A stretch of DNA of 64,000 bases. Origin: Streptomyces sp. A0958. Its GTDB lineage: Bacteria > Actinomycetota > Actinomycetes > Streptomycetales > Streptomycetaceae. A program made the translations under genes and the position numbers. The DNA lies in NCBI RefSeq assembly GCF_004795035.1, contig NZ_SSBK01000004.1, forward strand, positions 62,001 to 126,000, written 5' to 3'. This document shows positions 1 to 9,218 of this stretch, in pieces. The notes under the pieces were generated by a model. It did no database searches. It worked only from the letters and a program-made list of their open reading frames with translations, and had not been told where the DNA came from. The first letter of the stretch is position 1; the number at the start of each line of letters is the position of its first letter.

Positions 1-2
1 CC

Positions 3-3000
3 GCCAGCTCCGGCACCGGTGTCGAACGGCCCGGCCGCGAGACCGTCGAGCTGGGCCGCGAGTTCAGCGACCGGCTGCGCGCCTTCGCCCGGGAACAGGG
101 CGTCACCCTGACCACGGTCCTCCAGACGGCGTGGGGGCTGCTGCTGGGCAGGCTCACCGGGCGCCGCGACGTGGTGTTCGGCTGCCCCGTCTCCGGGCGG
201 CCCGCCGAGGTCGACGGCGTCGAGTCCATGATCGGCCAGTTCGGCACCACCGTCCCGGTCCGCGTCAGGTACACCCAGGACCGCACCGTGCGCGACCTCA
301 TGGCCCAGGTGCACGCCGAGAGCGTCGCCCTGGCCGAACACCACCACGTCGGGCTGCCCGGCATCCAGCGGGCGGCCGGCATCGGCGAACTGTTCGACAC
401 GATGCTCGTCATGGAGAACTTCCCGCTCTCCAGCCGGACCCGCACCCCCCTCGCCCCCGGGCTCGACCTCACCGGCGTCGACATCACCGACGCCACGCAC
501 TACGCCCTCACCGTCATCGTGATCCCGGGCGACGAGATCACCATCGGCCTCGGCTACCAGCCGCGCGCCTTCGACCGGGGGACCGTACGCGACTACGGCC
601 GCTGGCTGCACAACCTGCTCCGCGAGATCGTCGAGGACCCGGCCCGGCCCGCACTCGTGCTGCCCGCCCTCGACGCCGGCGAGCGCGCCCGGATGCTGCG
701 TACCGGCACCGAGACCGTCCCCGCCAAGGACCGCGGCCACTGGCTGGACGAGTTCGCCGCCTGGGTGCGGCGCAAGCCCGACGCCGAAGCCCTGGTCTGC
801 CGCGACCGCGGCCTCTCCTACGCCGAACTGGACCGGCGGGCCAACCGGCTCGCCCACGCGCTGATCGCGCACGGGGTACGGCCGCAGGACCCGGTCGCGG
901 TCCTCATCGGCCGGGACGTCGAGATGACGGTGGCCCTGTTCGGCGTGGCCAAGGCGGGCGCGGTGTACGTGCCGATGGACGCGAGCTACCCGCGCGAGCG
1001 GCTGGCGTACATGTTCGACGACATCGCCCCGGCGGCGGCCGTGACGACCGGCGCCGCACTGCCCGTCGACCGCGACATCCCCGTCCTGCGCCTCGACGAC
1101 CCGGCCACCCTCGCCTCCGTACCCGACACCGACCCGGCCACCGCCCGGACCCGGCTCACCGACGACGCCCTCGCGTACGTCATCTACACCTCGGGAACCA
1201 CCGGCCGCCCCAAGGGCGTCGGCGTCACCCACCGGGGTGTGCCCGACCTGATCGCCCTTCAGGAGGAGGTCGTCGGGGCCACCGAGCACGACCGCTACCT
1301 GCACTTCGCCTCGACCGGCTTCGACGTCGCGTTCTGGCAGACCATGGTGCCGCTGCTGTCCGGCGGCACGTCCGTCATCGCGCCCGAGGAGGTGCGCGTA
1401 CCCGGCGACGAACTCCTGGACTACATCGTGGAGCACCGGGTGACCGGGGTGAACCTGCTCCCGTCGTTCCTGGCCGCGATGCCCGACGACCGCACCGTCG
1501 GCCCCGACGTGTTCTTCGTCGTCGGCGCCGAACGGCTCGATCCGGAACTCGCCCACCGCTGGGGCCGGGGCCGCAGGGCGCTGTTCAATGCCTACGGGCC
1601 CACCGAGGTCACCATCAACTCCACGACCTGGCACTACGACCCGGACGACGCCGGGCCGCTGCCGATCGGCCGCCCCGACCCGAACGTCCGCGCCTATGTG
1701 CTCGACGGCGGGCTCCAGCCCGTCGGCGTCGGCGTCACCGGCGAGCTGCACCTCGGCGGGCCGAGCCTGGCCCGCGGCTACCTCGGCCGCCCCGGCCTGA
1801 CCGCGGGCGCCTTCGTCGCCGACCCGTACGGCCCGCCCGGGACGCGCATGTACCGCACGGGCGACCTGGTGCGGTGGCGGCAGGACGGACAGCTGGTGTT
1901 CCTCGGCCGCGCCGACCACCAGATCAAGGTGCGCGGCTTCCGGGTGGAGCTGGGCGAGATCGAGACCGCCCTCACCGGCCACCCCGACGTCCGCGCAAGC
2001 GCCGTCGTCATGCGCGAGGGCCGGCTCGTCGGCTACGTCATCCCGACCGACGACGCCGATCCGGACCCCGCCGAGGTGCGCGCGTACCTGGCCGAACGGC
2101 TGCCCGACCACATGGTGCCGACGGCGTTCGTCCCGCTCGACCGGCTGCCGCTGAGCCCCAGCGGCAAGCTCGACGCCTCGGCCCTGCCCGCCCCCGCCAC
2201 CGCTGCCGCCGCCCGCCGCGAACCGGCCACCGAGGCGGAGGCGATGCTGCTCGCCGTGTTCCGGGACGTCCTGGGACGCGACGACATCGGCCCCGACGAC
2301 AACTTCTTCGACATCGGCGGCGACAGCATCGTCTCCCTCCAACTGGTCTCACGCGTGCGCCGCCAGGGGCTCGGACTGACCCCGAAGGACGTGTTCGACG
2401 GCGAGACGGTCGCGGGCATCGCCGCCCGCACCCGCGCCCTGGACGGCGAAGCAGCCCCGGCCGTCGGGGACGCCCCGCTGACCCCGGTCATGCGGGACCT
2501 GCTGCGCCGCTCCGGGAAGGCCGCCGACGGGTTCTGCCAGTGGGTGGAGGTCTGCGTACCGCCGGGCGGCGACGAGACGGCCTGGCAGGCCGTCCTCGAT
2601 GCCCTGCTGGCCCGGCACGACGTGCTGCGGGCCCGCCTGGGCGACGACGTGCTGCACATCCCGCCGGCCGGCGAGGTGACCGGCGGCGAGGTCCTGACCC
2701 GGGTACCGGCCGGCGGCGACCCGCGCGCCGCCGCCGACGCCGCCATCGACGCGGCACGCCGGGCGATGGACCCGCGCACCGGACCGCTGCTGCGCGCCGT
2801 GTGGGTGGACGCGGGCCCGAGCCGGCCGGGCCGGCTCGTCCTGGTCGCCCACCACCTGGCCGTCGACGGGGTGTCCTGGCGCATCCTCCTGGACGACCTG
2901 GAACACGCCCACGGCGGGGGAGAGCTGACCCGGCACGGCCAGTCGTTCCTCGGCTGGGCCCGGACCCTGCGCGACGCCGACCGGCGCGGCGAACTCGCGC

Positions 3001-4934
3001 ACTGGCGGCGGACGGCGGCCACCGAGCCGCTCACCCGCCCGCTCGACCCCGCCCGGGACACCGTGGACACCGCCGCGCACCACGAGATCCGGCTCGACGC
3101 CGACACCACCCGCGCCCTGATCACGACCCTGCCGGCCGCCCACCGCACCACCCCGGACGCCGTGCTCCTGACGGCGCTCGCCCAGGCGGTACGGGACTGG
3201 CGCGGCACACCGCGGCTCCTGGTCGCCCTGGAGAGCCACGGCCGGCCGCGCGAGGTCGACCTGTCCCAGACCGTCGGCTGGTTCACCGCGATCCACCCCG
3301 TGCGGCTCGACGCGGACGACGACGTGCGGGCGGTCCGGGAGCGGCTGCGCGCCCAGGGCGACGGCCTCGGACACGGCATCCTCACCACGGCGGGCCTGCT
3401 CGACCCGGTGCGGCCGGAGATCGCCTGGAACTACCTCGGTCAGTACCCCGGCGCCCCGGACGGTGAGACGCCCTGGCAGCCGGCCCCGGACGCCGACCCG
3501 CTCGGCTCCGACGGCTCCGGTGCGATGCCCCTGCCGTACAGCCTCATGGTCAACGCCCTGGTGCGCGACGACGCGCTCGGGGTGCGGATCACCTGGCCGG
3601 CCGCGCTGTTCACCGGCGCGGAGATCGAGGACCTGGCGGAGCACCTGCGGACCGCGCTGCTGCGGGTCGCCGCCGCACCCGAGATCAGTGCGCTCGGGGA
3701 CCGGCCGGGCGCCGCCGTCCAGCCGCTCACCCCCTTGCAGGAGGTGATGCTGCGGCACTCGCGCACCGAGCGCCCCGACCCGTACACCGTGCAGTCGGTG
3801 TTCTCGCTCGCGGGCCGGCTCGACACCGAAGCGCTGCGGGCCGCGGGCGACGACCTGCTGGCCCGCCACCCGAACCTGGGCGCGGTGTTCCCCGCCTCCC
3901 TGGCGGTGATCCCGCAATCGCCCCGCCCGGAGTTCCGTGTCACCGACGCACCGGCCGATGAGGTTCTGGCCGCCGACCTCGCCGAACCCTTCGACCTGGC
4001 GCAGGGCCCGCTCTACAGGATCACCGTGATCCGGCTGGGCCCCGAGTGCGCCGACCTCGTCCTGACCAGCCATCACGCGCTCTCCGACGGCTGGTCGGCC
4101 CCGCGCATCCTCGGTGAACTCTTCGCCCTGTACACGGCGAGGACGCGGAACACGCCACCGGAGCTGCCGGCCCCCGTCCCGTTCGCCGACTACCTGAGCT
4201 GGTCCGCCGGCCACGAGCCCGACCTCGACGCCTGGGCGGCCGAACTCGACGGACTGCCCGAAGGCGACTACCTGGGCGACGGCGAGAGCGGCCCCGCCTG
4301 GCAGGAGCCCGAGGTCATCGAGTTCGACGCGGCCCTCGTGGACGGTCTCACCCGGCTCGCCGCCCGGCGCGGCCTGACCCCGAACACCCTGGTGCAGGGC
4401 GCGTGGGCGGTGCTGCTCGCCCGGCGGTCGGGCCACCGGGACGTGTGCTTCGGGGCCATGGTCTCCAGCCGCCCCCCGGAGCTGGAGGGCGTGGAGGAGA
4501 TCATCGGGCTGCTGGCCAACACCGTGCCGGTGCGGGCGAGGCTGGAGGGCACGCTCGCCGACGTGCTCGCCGACCTCCAGACCCGCCAGCGGGGACTGGT
4601 CGAGCACCACCACGTGGCCCTGTCCGACCTGGAGCGGATCACCGGGCGGCGCAGGCTGTTCGACAGCATGGTGGTGTTCGAGAACTACCCGGTCGACCCG
4701 GACCGCCTCCGCGAACCGGCCCCCGGCCTGACCGTGCTCGCCACCCGCTTCCGCGAGTCCACGCACCACCCCGCCACCCTGACCGTCATGCCGGACGGCG
4801 ACGGCTGGACCGGCGTGCTCGCCCACCGGGCCGGCACGGACGTCGACGGACTCGCCGGGCAACTGCTCGACCTGCTCCGCACCCTGGACGAGCACCTCGA
4901 CGAGGACGTGCGCGGCCTCCTGGAGAACCGATGA
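3..4934 (+). CDS. Non-ribosomal peptide synthetase, 3' part (C-A-T-E-C), left end outside window
   Basis: The reading frame is open from the left edge, so only the last 1,643 residues are visible. Domain order is: the second half of a C domain (nt 3-700), an A domain (about 740-2190, core motif YTSGTTGRPKG), a carrier domain (DIGGDSIVSL near nt 2320), an epimerase domain (AHHLAVDGVSW; NYLGQ) and a complete C domain (about 3715-4930, HHALSDG intact). The protein stops just after this last C domain, with no A, T or thioesterase following. Aligned to GrsA, the A-domain pocket reads D-V-W-N-F-V-A-I-N-K, which matches no code I recall with confidence; the E domain implies a D-residue. The stop overlaps the next start as ATGA, so it is coupled to the exporter gene. 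It may extend the adjacent coelichelin-type pathway or belong to a separate upstream cluster. No iron box for it lies inside the window. Confidence 0.93.
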   Translation, partial: ASSGTGVERPGRETVELGREFSDRLRAFAREQGVTLTTVLQTAWGLLLGRLTGRRDVVFGCPVSGRPAEVDGVESMIGQFGTTVPVRVRYTQDRTVRDLMAQVHAESVALAEHHHVGLPGIQRAAGIGELFDTMLVMENFPLSSRTRTPLAPGLDLTGVDITDATHYALTVIVIPGDEITIGLGYQPRAFDRGTVRDYGRWLHNLLREIVEDPARPALVLPALDAGERARMLRTGTETVPAKDRGHWLDEFAAWVRRKPDAEALVCRDRGLSYAELDRRANRLAHALIAHGVRPQDPVAVLIGRDVEMTVALFGVAKAGAVYVPMDASYPRERLAYMFDDIAPAAAVTTGAALPVDRDIPVLRLDDPATLASVPDTDPATARTRLTDDALAYVIYTSGTTGRPKGVGVTHRGVPDLIALQEEVVGATEHDRYLHFASTGFDVAFWQTMVPLLSGGTSVIAPEEVRVPGDELLDYIVEHRVTGVNLLPSFLAAMPDDRTVGPDVFFVVGAERLDPELAHRWGRGRRALFNAYGPTEVTINSTTWHYDPDDAGPLPIGRPDPNVRAYVLDGGLQPVGVGVTGELHLGGPSLARGYLGRPGLTAGAFVADPYGPPGTRMYRTGDLVRWRQDGQLVFLGRADHQIKVRGFRVELGEIETALTGHPDVRASAVVMREGRLVGYVIPTDDADPDPAEVRAYLAERLPDHMVPTAFVPLDRLPLSPSGKLDASALPAPATAAAARREPATEAEAMLLAVFRDVLGRDDIGPDDNFFDIGGDSIVSLQLVSRVRRQGLGLTPKDVFDGETVAGIAARTRALDGEAAPAVGDAPLTPVMRDLLRRSGKAADGFCQWVEVCVPPGGDETAWQAVLDALLARHDVLRARLGDDVLHIPPAGEVTGGEVLTRVPAGGDPRAAADAAIDAARRAMDPRTGPLLRAVWVDAGPSRPGRLVLVAHHLAVDGVSWRILLDDLEHAHGGGELTRHGQSFLGWARTLRDADRRGELAHWRRTAATEPLTRPLDPARDTVDTAAHHEIRLDADTTRALITTLPAAHRTTPDAVLLTALAQAVRDWRGTPRLLVALESHGRPREVDLSQTVGWFTAIHPVRLDADDDVRAVRERLRAQGDGLGHGILTTAGLLDPVRPEIAWNYLGQYPGAPDGETPWQPAPDADPLGSDGSGAMPLPYSLMVNALVRDDALGVRITWPAALFTGAEIEDLAEHLRTALLRVAAAPEISALGDRPGAAVQPLTPLQEVMLRHSRTERPDPYTVQSVFSLAGRLDTEALRAAGDDLLARHPNLGAVFPASLAVIPQSPRPEFRVTDAPADEVLAADLAEPFDLAQGPLYRITVIRLGPECADLVLTSHHALSDGWSAPRILGELFALYTARTRNTPPELPAPVPFADYLSWSAGHEPDLDAWAAELDGLPEGDYLGDGESGPAWQEPEVIEFDAALVDGLTRLAARRGLTPNTLVQGAWAVLLARRSGHRDVCFGAMVSSRPPELEGVEEIIGLLANTVPVRARLEGTLADVLADLQTRQRGLVEHHHVALSDLERITGRRRLFDSMVVFENYPVDPDRLREPAPGLTVLATRFRESTHHPATLTVMPDGDGWTGVLAHRAGTDVDGLAGQLLDLLRTLDEHLDEDVRGLLENR

Positions 4935-6331
4935 GCGGGCCGAGCGCTCCGCCCGCCGACCGGGTCGACAAGAACCTGCTGCGGATCGCGTTCATCCTGG
5001 TCCTCGGCACGTTCATGGCCTCGCTCGACGCCACCATCGTCAGCGTCGGACTCGACCGCCTGACCGAGGAGTTCGACGCGTCCGTCGCCGAGATCCAATG
5101 GGTCTCCACCGCCTATCTGCTGGCGATCGTCGCCGCCGTACCCGCGTCCGGCTGGCTGGCCGACCGGTTCGGCGGCCGGCGGACCTGGCTCGCCGCGGTG
5201 GGCGTGTTCCTGCTCGGCTCGGTGCTTTGCGCCTCGGCCTGGTCGGTGACCAGCCTCATCGTGTTCCGCGTGGTCCAGGGCCTGGGCGGGGGACTCCTGC
5301 CCGCGACCGGGCAGGCGCTGCTGGCCCGTGTCGCGGGGCCGGGGCGCACCGGGCGGGTGATCAGCGTCGTCGCCGTCGTCCCGCTGCTCTCACCGGTGTT
5401 CGGGCCGCTGGCCGGGGGCTCCGTCCTCGCCGTGGCGCCGTGGCCCTGGCTGTTCCTGATCAACCTGCCGATCGGTGCCGCGGCGGCGTTGCTCGCGCGC
5501 CGCCATGTGCCGGCGGTGGAGCCGGCGAAGCGCCGGACGGCGTTCGACCTGCGCGGCGCCCTGCTGCTGTCACCGGGTCTCGCGGTGCTGGTGTTCGGGC
5601 TGACCGAGGTCGCCCACAGCCGCCCGCTCCCGGCCACGGCCGGGGTGTCGGCCGGCCTGGTGATGCTGGCCGCCTTCACCGTGCACGGGCTGCGGACCCG
5701 GGGCACCCCGCTGGTCGACCCCCGGCTGTTCGCCCGGCCCCCCTTCGGCGCCGCAGCCCTCGCGCTGCTGGTGCTCGGTGCCTCGGTGTTCGGCACGATG
5801 TTCCTGCTGCCGCTGTACTTCCAGTCCGGCCGGTCCATGTCGGCGTGGGAGGCCGGGCTGCTGCTCGCCCCCCAGGGGCTGGGCGCGGCGGCCGGGTCGG
5901 TGCTCGTCAACCGGACGATCAGCAAGGTCGCGCCGAGGACCCTGGTGGTGTCCGGCATCGTGCTGATCCTTCTCGGGACGGCTCCGTTCACCTGGCTCGG
6001 CCACGGGGTCGCGGACGCGGTGATCGCCTCGGCGCTGGTGGTCCGGGGCTTCGGGATGTCGATGGTGGGCGCGCCCGTGATGAACATCGTCTACAGCCGG
6101 ATCGAGCCCGAACACCTCCCACGGGCGGCCGGAGCGCTCAACCTGCTGAACACCGTGGGCGGTTCCGTCGGCACCGCGGCCCTGGCCGTGATCCTGCAGA
6201 ACCGGCTCGCCGCCCACGGCACGGATGTCTCCTCGGCCTTCGGCGACACCTTCTGGTGGGTGCTCGGCTTCTGCCTGTTCGCCGCCGCCGCGGCGACGAG
6301 ACTGCCCCGTACCCAGCCGAGGAGGGCGTAG
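4931..6331 (+). CDS. MFS exporter, DHA2 (EmrB/QacA) type
   Basis: A 466-residue drug:H+ antiporter-like protein, probably with 14 membrane spans. Visible motifs are LDATIV in the first span (motif D1), GWLADRFGGRR in loop 2-3 (motif A) and SPVFGPLAGG in span 5 (motif C, typical of exporters). The ATG overlaps the stop of the preceding NRPS gene (ATGA), so the two are translationally coupled, and export of that NRPS product is the simplest role. It is convergent with the formyltransferase gene; a strong hairpin lies between them. Substrate cannot be read from sequence: a siderophore-like peptide is inference from the neighbours. Confidence 0.9.
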   Translation: MSGPSAPPADRVDKNLLRIAFILVLGTFMASLDATIVSVGLDRLTEEFDASVAEIQWVSTAYLLAIVAAVPASGWLADRFGGRRTWLAAVGVFLLGSVLCASAWSVTSLIVFRVVQGLGGGLLPATGQALLARVAGPGRTGRVISVVAVVPLLSPVFGPLAGGSVLAVAPWPWLFLINLPIGAAAALLARRHVPAVEPAKRRTAFDLRGALLLSPGLAVLVFGLTEVAHSRPLPATAGVSAGLVMLAAFTVHGLRTRGTPLVDPRLFARPPFGAAALALLVLGASVFGTMFLLPLYFQSGRSMSAWEAGLLLAPQGLGAAAGSVLVNRTISKVAPRTLVVSGIVLILLGTAPFTWLGHGVADAVIASALVVRGFGMSMVGAPVMNIVYSRIEPEHLPRAAGALNLLNTVGGSVGTAALAVILQNRLAAHGTDVSSAFGDTFWWVLGFCLFAAAAATRLPRTQPRRA

Positions 6332-6350
6332 CGCCTTGCGCGGTGGGGGA

Positions 6351-6388
6351 GTTGAGCGGGGGCGGCCATGCGGCCGTCCCCGCTCAAC
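6351..6388. terminator. Bidirectional hairpin between convergent exporter and formyltransferase genes
   Basis: An inverted repeat with 17-bp arms (6351-6367 and 6372-6388, one mismatch) and a 4-nt loop. It starts 20 nt after the exporter stop codon. There is no T-run, as is common for actinobacterial terminators. Confidence 0.7.
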
Positions 6389-6551
6389 CGGTTCTGCCTC
6401 CCGCCGCCGGAACGGTCCGGGCGAGCAGCCCGTCGACGGGGATGCGCAGCGCCTCGGGGTAGACGTCCCGCGCGGCCAGCTGCGCCCAGCGGCCGCCGAT
6501 GGCCGCCAGATGGGGGACCCGGGCGGCGTCGAAGGCATCCCGGAAGACCAC
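6384..6551 (-). pseudogene. Possible gene remnant or very small ORF (55 codons) downstream of cchA
   Basis: On the minus strand a frame from a GTG at 6551 to TGA at 6384 encodes about 55 residues with strong G/C third-position bias and a protein-like composition (for example VVFRDAFDAARVPHLAAI, then YPEALRIPVDGLLA). The frame is open only slightly further upstream, to a stop overlapping the end of cchA, and has no ATG or clear ribosome binding site. The stop codon falls inside the terminator hairpin. I do not recognise the family; it may be the C-terminal scrap of a decayed gene. Confidence 0.3.
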
Positions 6552-6588
6552 GCGCCCCGCCCCGGCAGGCGTCGTGACCGCTCCCGGG

Positions 6589-7536
6589 TCAGGGACGGCT
6601 GGTCAGGTAGCCGCCCATGGACGTGAAGTACTCCGTCGCCGGCAGTTCCCGGCCGTCCTCGGTCCGTACGCGCGTGATGGCCAGGCCGTGGTTGCGGCCG
6701 GTGCGGGCATCGGCTCCGGCGACGATCACCACACCGTCCCCCTCGCGGTAGAAGATCCGGCCGGGTGTCCCGCCGTAACGGCCCTCGGACACCACGGCGG
6801 TGACGACCTCGATCCGCCGGCCCCGGTGGAAGGCGAAGGCGCTGGGGTAGGGCGCCGACTGGGCGCGCACCAGGCGTTCCAGGTCCTCGGCGGGCCAGTT
6901 CCAGTCGATCCGGATGTCCTCCTCGGACCGCTTGTGGAAGAAGGTCGCCTGCGAGCGGTCCTGCGGCGTGAACTCCGTCTGCCCGTCGGCGATCCTGGCG
7001 AGCGCCTTGGTGGTGACCGGGGCGATGAGGTCGACGGTCTTGTGGAAGAGATCGGTGGCGGTGTCCTTCGGGCCGACCGGGACGGACTCCTGGCGGACGA
7101 TGTCGCCGGCGTCGAGCTCGTCGTTCATCATGTGCGCGGTGACGCCCACTTCGCTCTCGCCGTTGATGAGCGCCCAGATCAGCGGCGAGAAGCCCGCGTA
7201 CTTCGGCAGCAGCGAATCGTGGACGTTCAGGGTGCCCCGGCGCGGAAGCGCGAAGATCCGCGGCGGAATCCACGTACGCCAGTTGTTGGCCACGATGACG
7301 TCGGGGTCGGCCTCCTTGAGCCGCTCGTACAGCTCGTCGTCGTCGGGCCGGTTGCGGATGAGCACCGGAACGCCGTGCTCCTCGGCGAGGTCGGCGACGG
7401 AGTCGCTCCAGATCTTCTCGTAGGCGTGCTCGCTCCTGGGATGGGTCACGACCAGCGCCACGTCGTGTTCGGAGTCCAGGAGGGCTTGCAGGGTGCGGTG
7501 CCCCCAGGTCTGGTAACCGAACATGACGACCCGCAT
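6589..7536 (-). CDS. cchA: Methionyl-tRNA formyltransferase-like N5-hydroxyornithine formyltransferase
   Basis: A 315-residue folate-dependent formyltransferase. The catalytic triad of the family is present: N104 and H106 in LNVHDSLLPKYAGFSP, and D145 in ELDAGDIV. In coelichelin assembly this enzyme transfers formyl from 10-formyl-THF to the delta-N-hydroxy group of ornithine, giving the unit used by the first NRPS module. It is divergent from the monooxygenase gene cchB; the 249-bp spacer holds two iron boxes, one near each start, so it should be derepressed in iron starvation. Confidence 0.93.
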   Translation of the reverse strand: MRVVMFGYQTWGHRTLQALLDSEHDVALVVTHPRSEHAYEKIWSDSVADLAEEHGVPVLIRNRPDDDELYERLKEADPDVIVANNWRTWIPPRIFALPRRGTLNVHDSLLPKYAGFSPLIWALINGESEVGVTAHMMNDELDAGDIVRQESVPVGPKDTATDLFHKTVDLIAPVTTKALARIADGQTEFTPQDRSQATFFHKRSEEDIRIDWNWPAEDLERLVRAQSAPYPSAFAFHRGRRIEVVTAVVSEGRYGGTPGRIFYREGDGVVIVAGADARTGRNHGLAITRVRTEDGRELPATEYFTSMGGYLTSRP

Positions 7537-7574
7537 GGGGGTTCCTCCTCAAGGTAGAAACAGAGCGGGCTCAG

Positions 7575-7593
7575 TAAAGCAAGGCTTACCTTA
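7575..7593. promoter_or_regulatory. Iron box (DmdR/IdeR operator) upstream of cchA
   Basis: The minus strand reads TAAGGTAAGCCTTGCTTTA, 17 of 19 positions matching the palindromic consensus TWAGGTWAGSCTWACCTWA. It ends 39 nt upstream of the cchA ATG, where a repressor would block the promoter when iron is sufficient. Confidence 0.85.
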
Positions 7594-7679
7594 TCTGGCA
7601 ACAGACGCATAAGGTGCCCCAGTTGGGGTGGTTCGGTGGCCGGGGTGTCCGAATCCGGCCTGTCGACAGCATTGACGGA

Positions 7680-7698
7680 TTAGCTTAGGCTCACCTAA
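7680..7698. promoter_or_regulatory. Iron box upstream of the cchBCDE genes
   Basis: TTAGCTTAGGCTCACCTAA matches the iron-box consensus at 17 of 19 positions. It lies 87 nt before the cchB start, next to the separate box facing cchA. No further box is seen before cchC, cchD or cchE, so this one probably controls all four. Confidence 0.85.
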
Positions 7699-7785
7699 GT
7701 TCATCGGGTCGCTCCGTCGGCGTGCCCGTATCTTCGCCCGTTCCCCACATCCGACAGGCGGCTTCCCCGCACGAATGGGAGTGAC

Positions 7786-9135
7786 ATGTCACAGGCTCGT
7801 CCTGGCGACGCACCAGCGGTCCACGACCTCATTGGTATCGGCTTCGGCCCGTCCAACGTGGCCATGGCGATCGCGATCAGTGAGCACAACGCGCGCTCCG
7901 GGACGCAGAGAGCGGTGACCGCTCAATTCTTCGAGCAGCAGCCTCGCTTCGGCTGGCACCGCGGGATGCTCATCGACGACGCCACCATGCAGGTCTCCTT
8001 CCTCAAGGACCTGGTGACGCTCCGCAACCCGTCCAGTGAGTTCAGCTTCCTCTGCTACCTGAAGAGCAAGGGGCGCCTGATCGACTTCATCAATCACAAG
8101 AACCTCTTCCCGCTGCGGGTCGAGTTCCACGAGTACTTCGAGTGGGCCGCCGCCCAGGTCGCCGGCATGGTCTCCTACGACCACGAGGTCGTCGGCGTCA
8201 CCCAGGTCGTCCGGGACGGCGCCGTGGAGTTCCTGGACGTCACGGTCCGCTCGGGGGAGGGGCTCACCGTCCACCGCGCCCGCAACCTCGTCATCGGCAC
8301 CGGGCTGCGCCCCCTCGTACCGGAAGGCGTGGAGCGCGGCGACCGCGTCTGGCACAACTCCGAACTGCTGGCGCGGGTCGGCGAACTGGAAGGCACCTCG
8401 CCCTCCCGCTTCGTCGTCGTGGGCGCCGGGCAGAGCGCCGCCGAGAACGTCGCCTATCTGCACCGCCGCTTCCCCGGCGCCGAGATATGCGCCGTCTTCT
8501 CCCGCTACGGCTACAGCCCCGCCGACGACAGCAGTTTCGCCAACAAGATCTTCGACCCGGACGCGGTGGACGAGTTCTACGCGGCGCCGGAGCCCGTCAA
8601 GCGCAAGCTGATGGGCTATCACGGCAACACCAACTACTCCGTCGTCGACATCGACCTGATCGACGACCTGTACCGGCAGATGTACCAGGAGAAGGTGCTC
8701 GGCACCGAGCGGCTGCGCTTCCTCAACGTGTCCCGGCTCGCCGAGGTCAAGGAGACCCCGGACAAGGTCCGCGCCACGGTGAAGTCCCTCGTCACGGGCG
8801 AGGAGACCTTCCTGGACGCCGATGTCGTGGTCTTCGCCACCGGCTACAGCCCCGCCGACCCCCTCGGCCTCCTGGGCGAGGTCGCGGAGCACTGCCTGCG
8901 CGACGACGAGGGCCGGGTCCGCGTCGAGCGCGACTACCGCATCGCCACCGACGACGCGCTGGACTGCGGCATCTACCTCCAGGGCGGTACGGAGCACACC
9001 CACGGGATCACCTCCGCCCTGCTGTCCAACACCGCGATCAGGGTCGGCGAGATCCTGGACTCGCTGCTGGACCGGAGCGTCAAGTCCGCACCCGACGAGG
9101 CCCGTCCGCTCACCGACGGGACCAGCAGAACCTAG
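7786..9135 (+). CDS. cchB: L-ornithine N5-monooxygenase
   Basis: A 449-residue flavin N-hydroxylating monooxygenase (SidA/PvdA/IucD family). It shows the FAD-binding GIGFGPSN (residues 17-24), the NADPH motif GAGQSAAE near residue 214 and the C-terminal FATGYSPAD. The reaction makes N5-hydroxy-L-ornithine from ornithine, NADPH and O2, the hydroxamate precursor for all three Orn-derived residues of coelichelin. The ATG follows GGGAG. It heads a run with the permease and ATPase genes, 83 nt before cchC. Confidence 0.95.
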   Translation: MSQARPGDAPAVHDLIGIGFGPSNVAMAIAISEHNARSGTQRAVTAQFFEQQPRFGWHRGMLIDDATMQVSFLKDLVTLRNPSSEFSFLCYLKSKGRLIDFINHKNLFPLRVEFHEYFEWAAAQVAGMVSYDHEVVGVTQVVRDGAVEFLDVTVRSGEGLTVHRARNLVIGTGLRPLVPEGVERGDRVWHNSELLARVGELEGTSPSRFVVVGAGQSAAENVAYLHRRFPGAEICAVFSRYGYSPADDSSFANKIFDPDAVDEFYAAPEPVKRKLMGYHGNTNYSVVDIDLIDDLYRQMYQEKVLGTERLRFLNVSRLAEVKETPDKVRATVKSLVTGEETFLDADVVVFATGYSPADPLGLLGEVAEHCLRDDEGRVRVERDYRIATDDALDCGIYLQGGTEHTHGITSALLSNTAIRVGEILDSLLDRSVKSAPDEARPLTDGTSRT

Positions 9136-9218
9136 GCGAACCGGCTACGGGTACGGCCCCGCGGGGTTGCGGTGCCCGGGCGCCGGCCCGATGGATCAGA
9201 GGGATAACGTACGTCGAC

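Noticed and set aside
131..3466. A 1,111-codon plus-strand frame over the first NRPS
   Set aside because: It is an Arg/Pro-rich out-of-frame shadow of the NRPS gene with no domain motifs, typical of high-GC DNA.
9136..9218. Separate iron-regulated promoter before cchC
   Set aside because: No sequence close to the iron-box consensus is present; cchC is better explained as continuing the cchB transcript.
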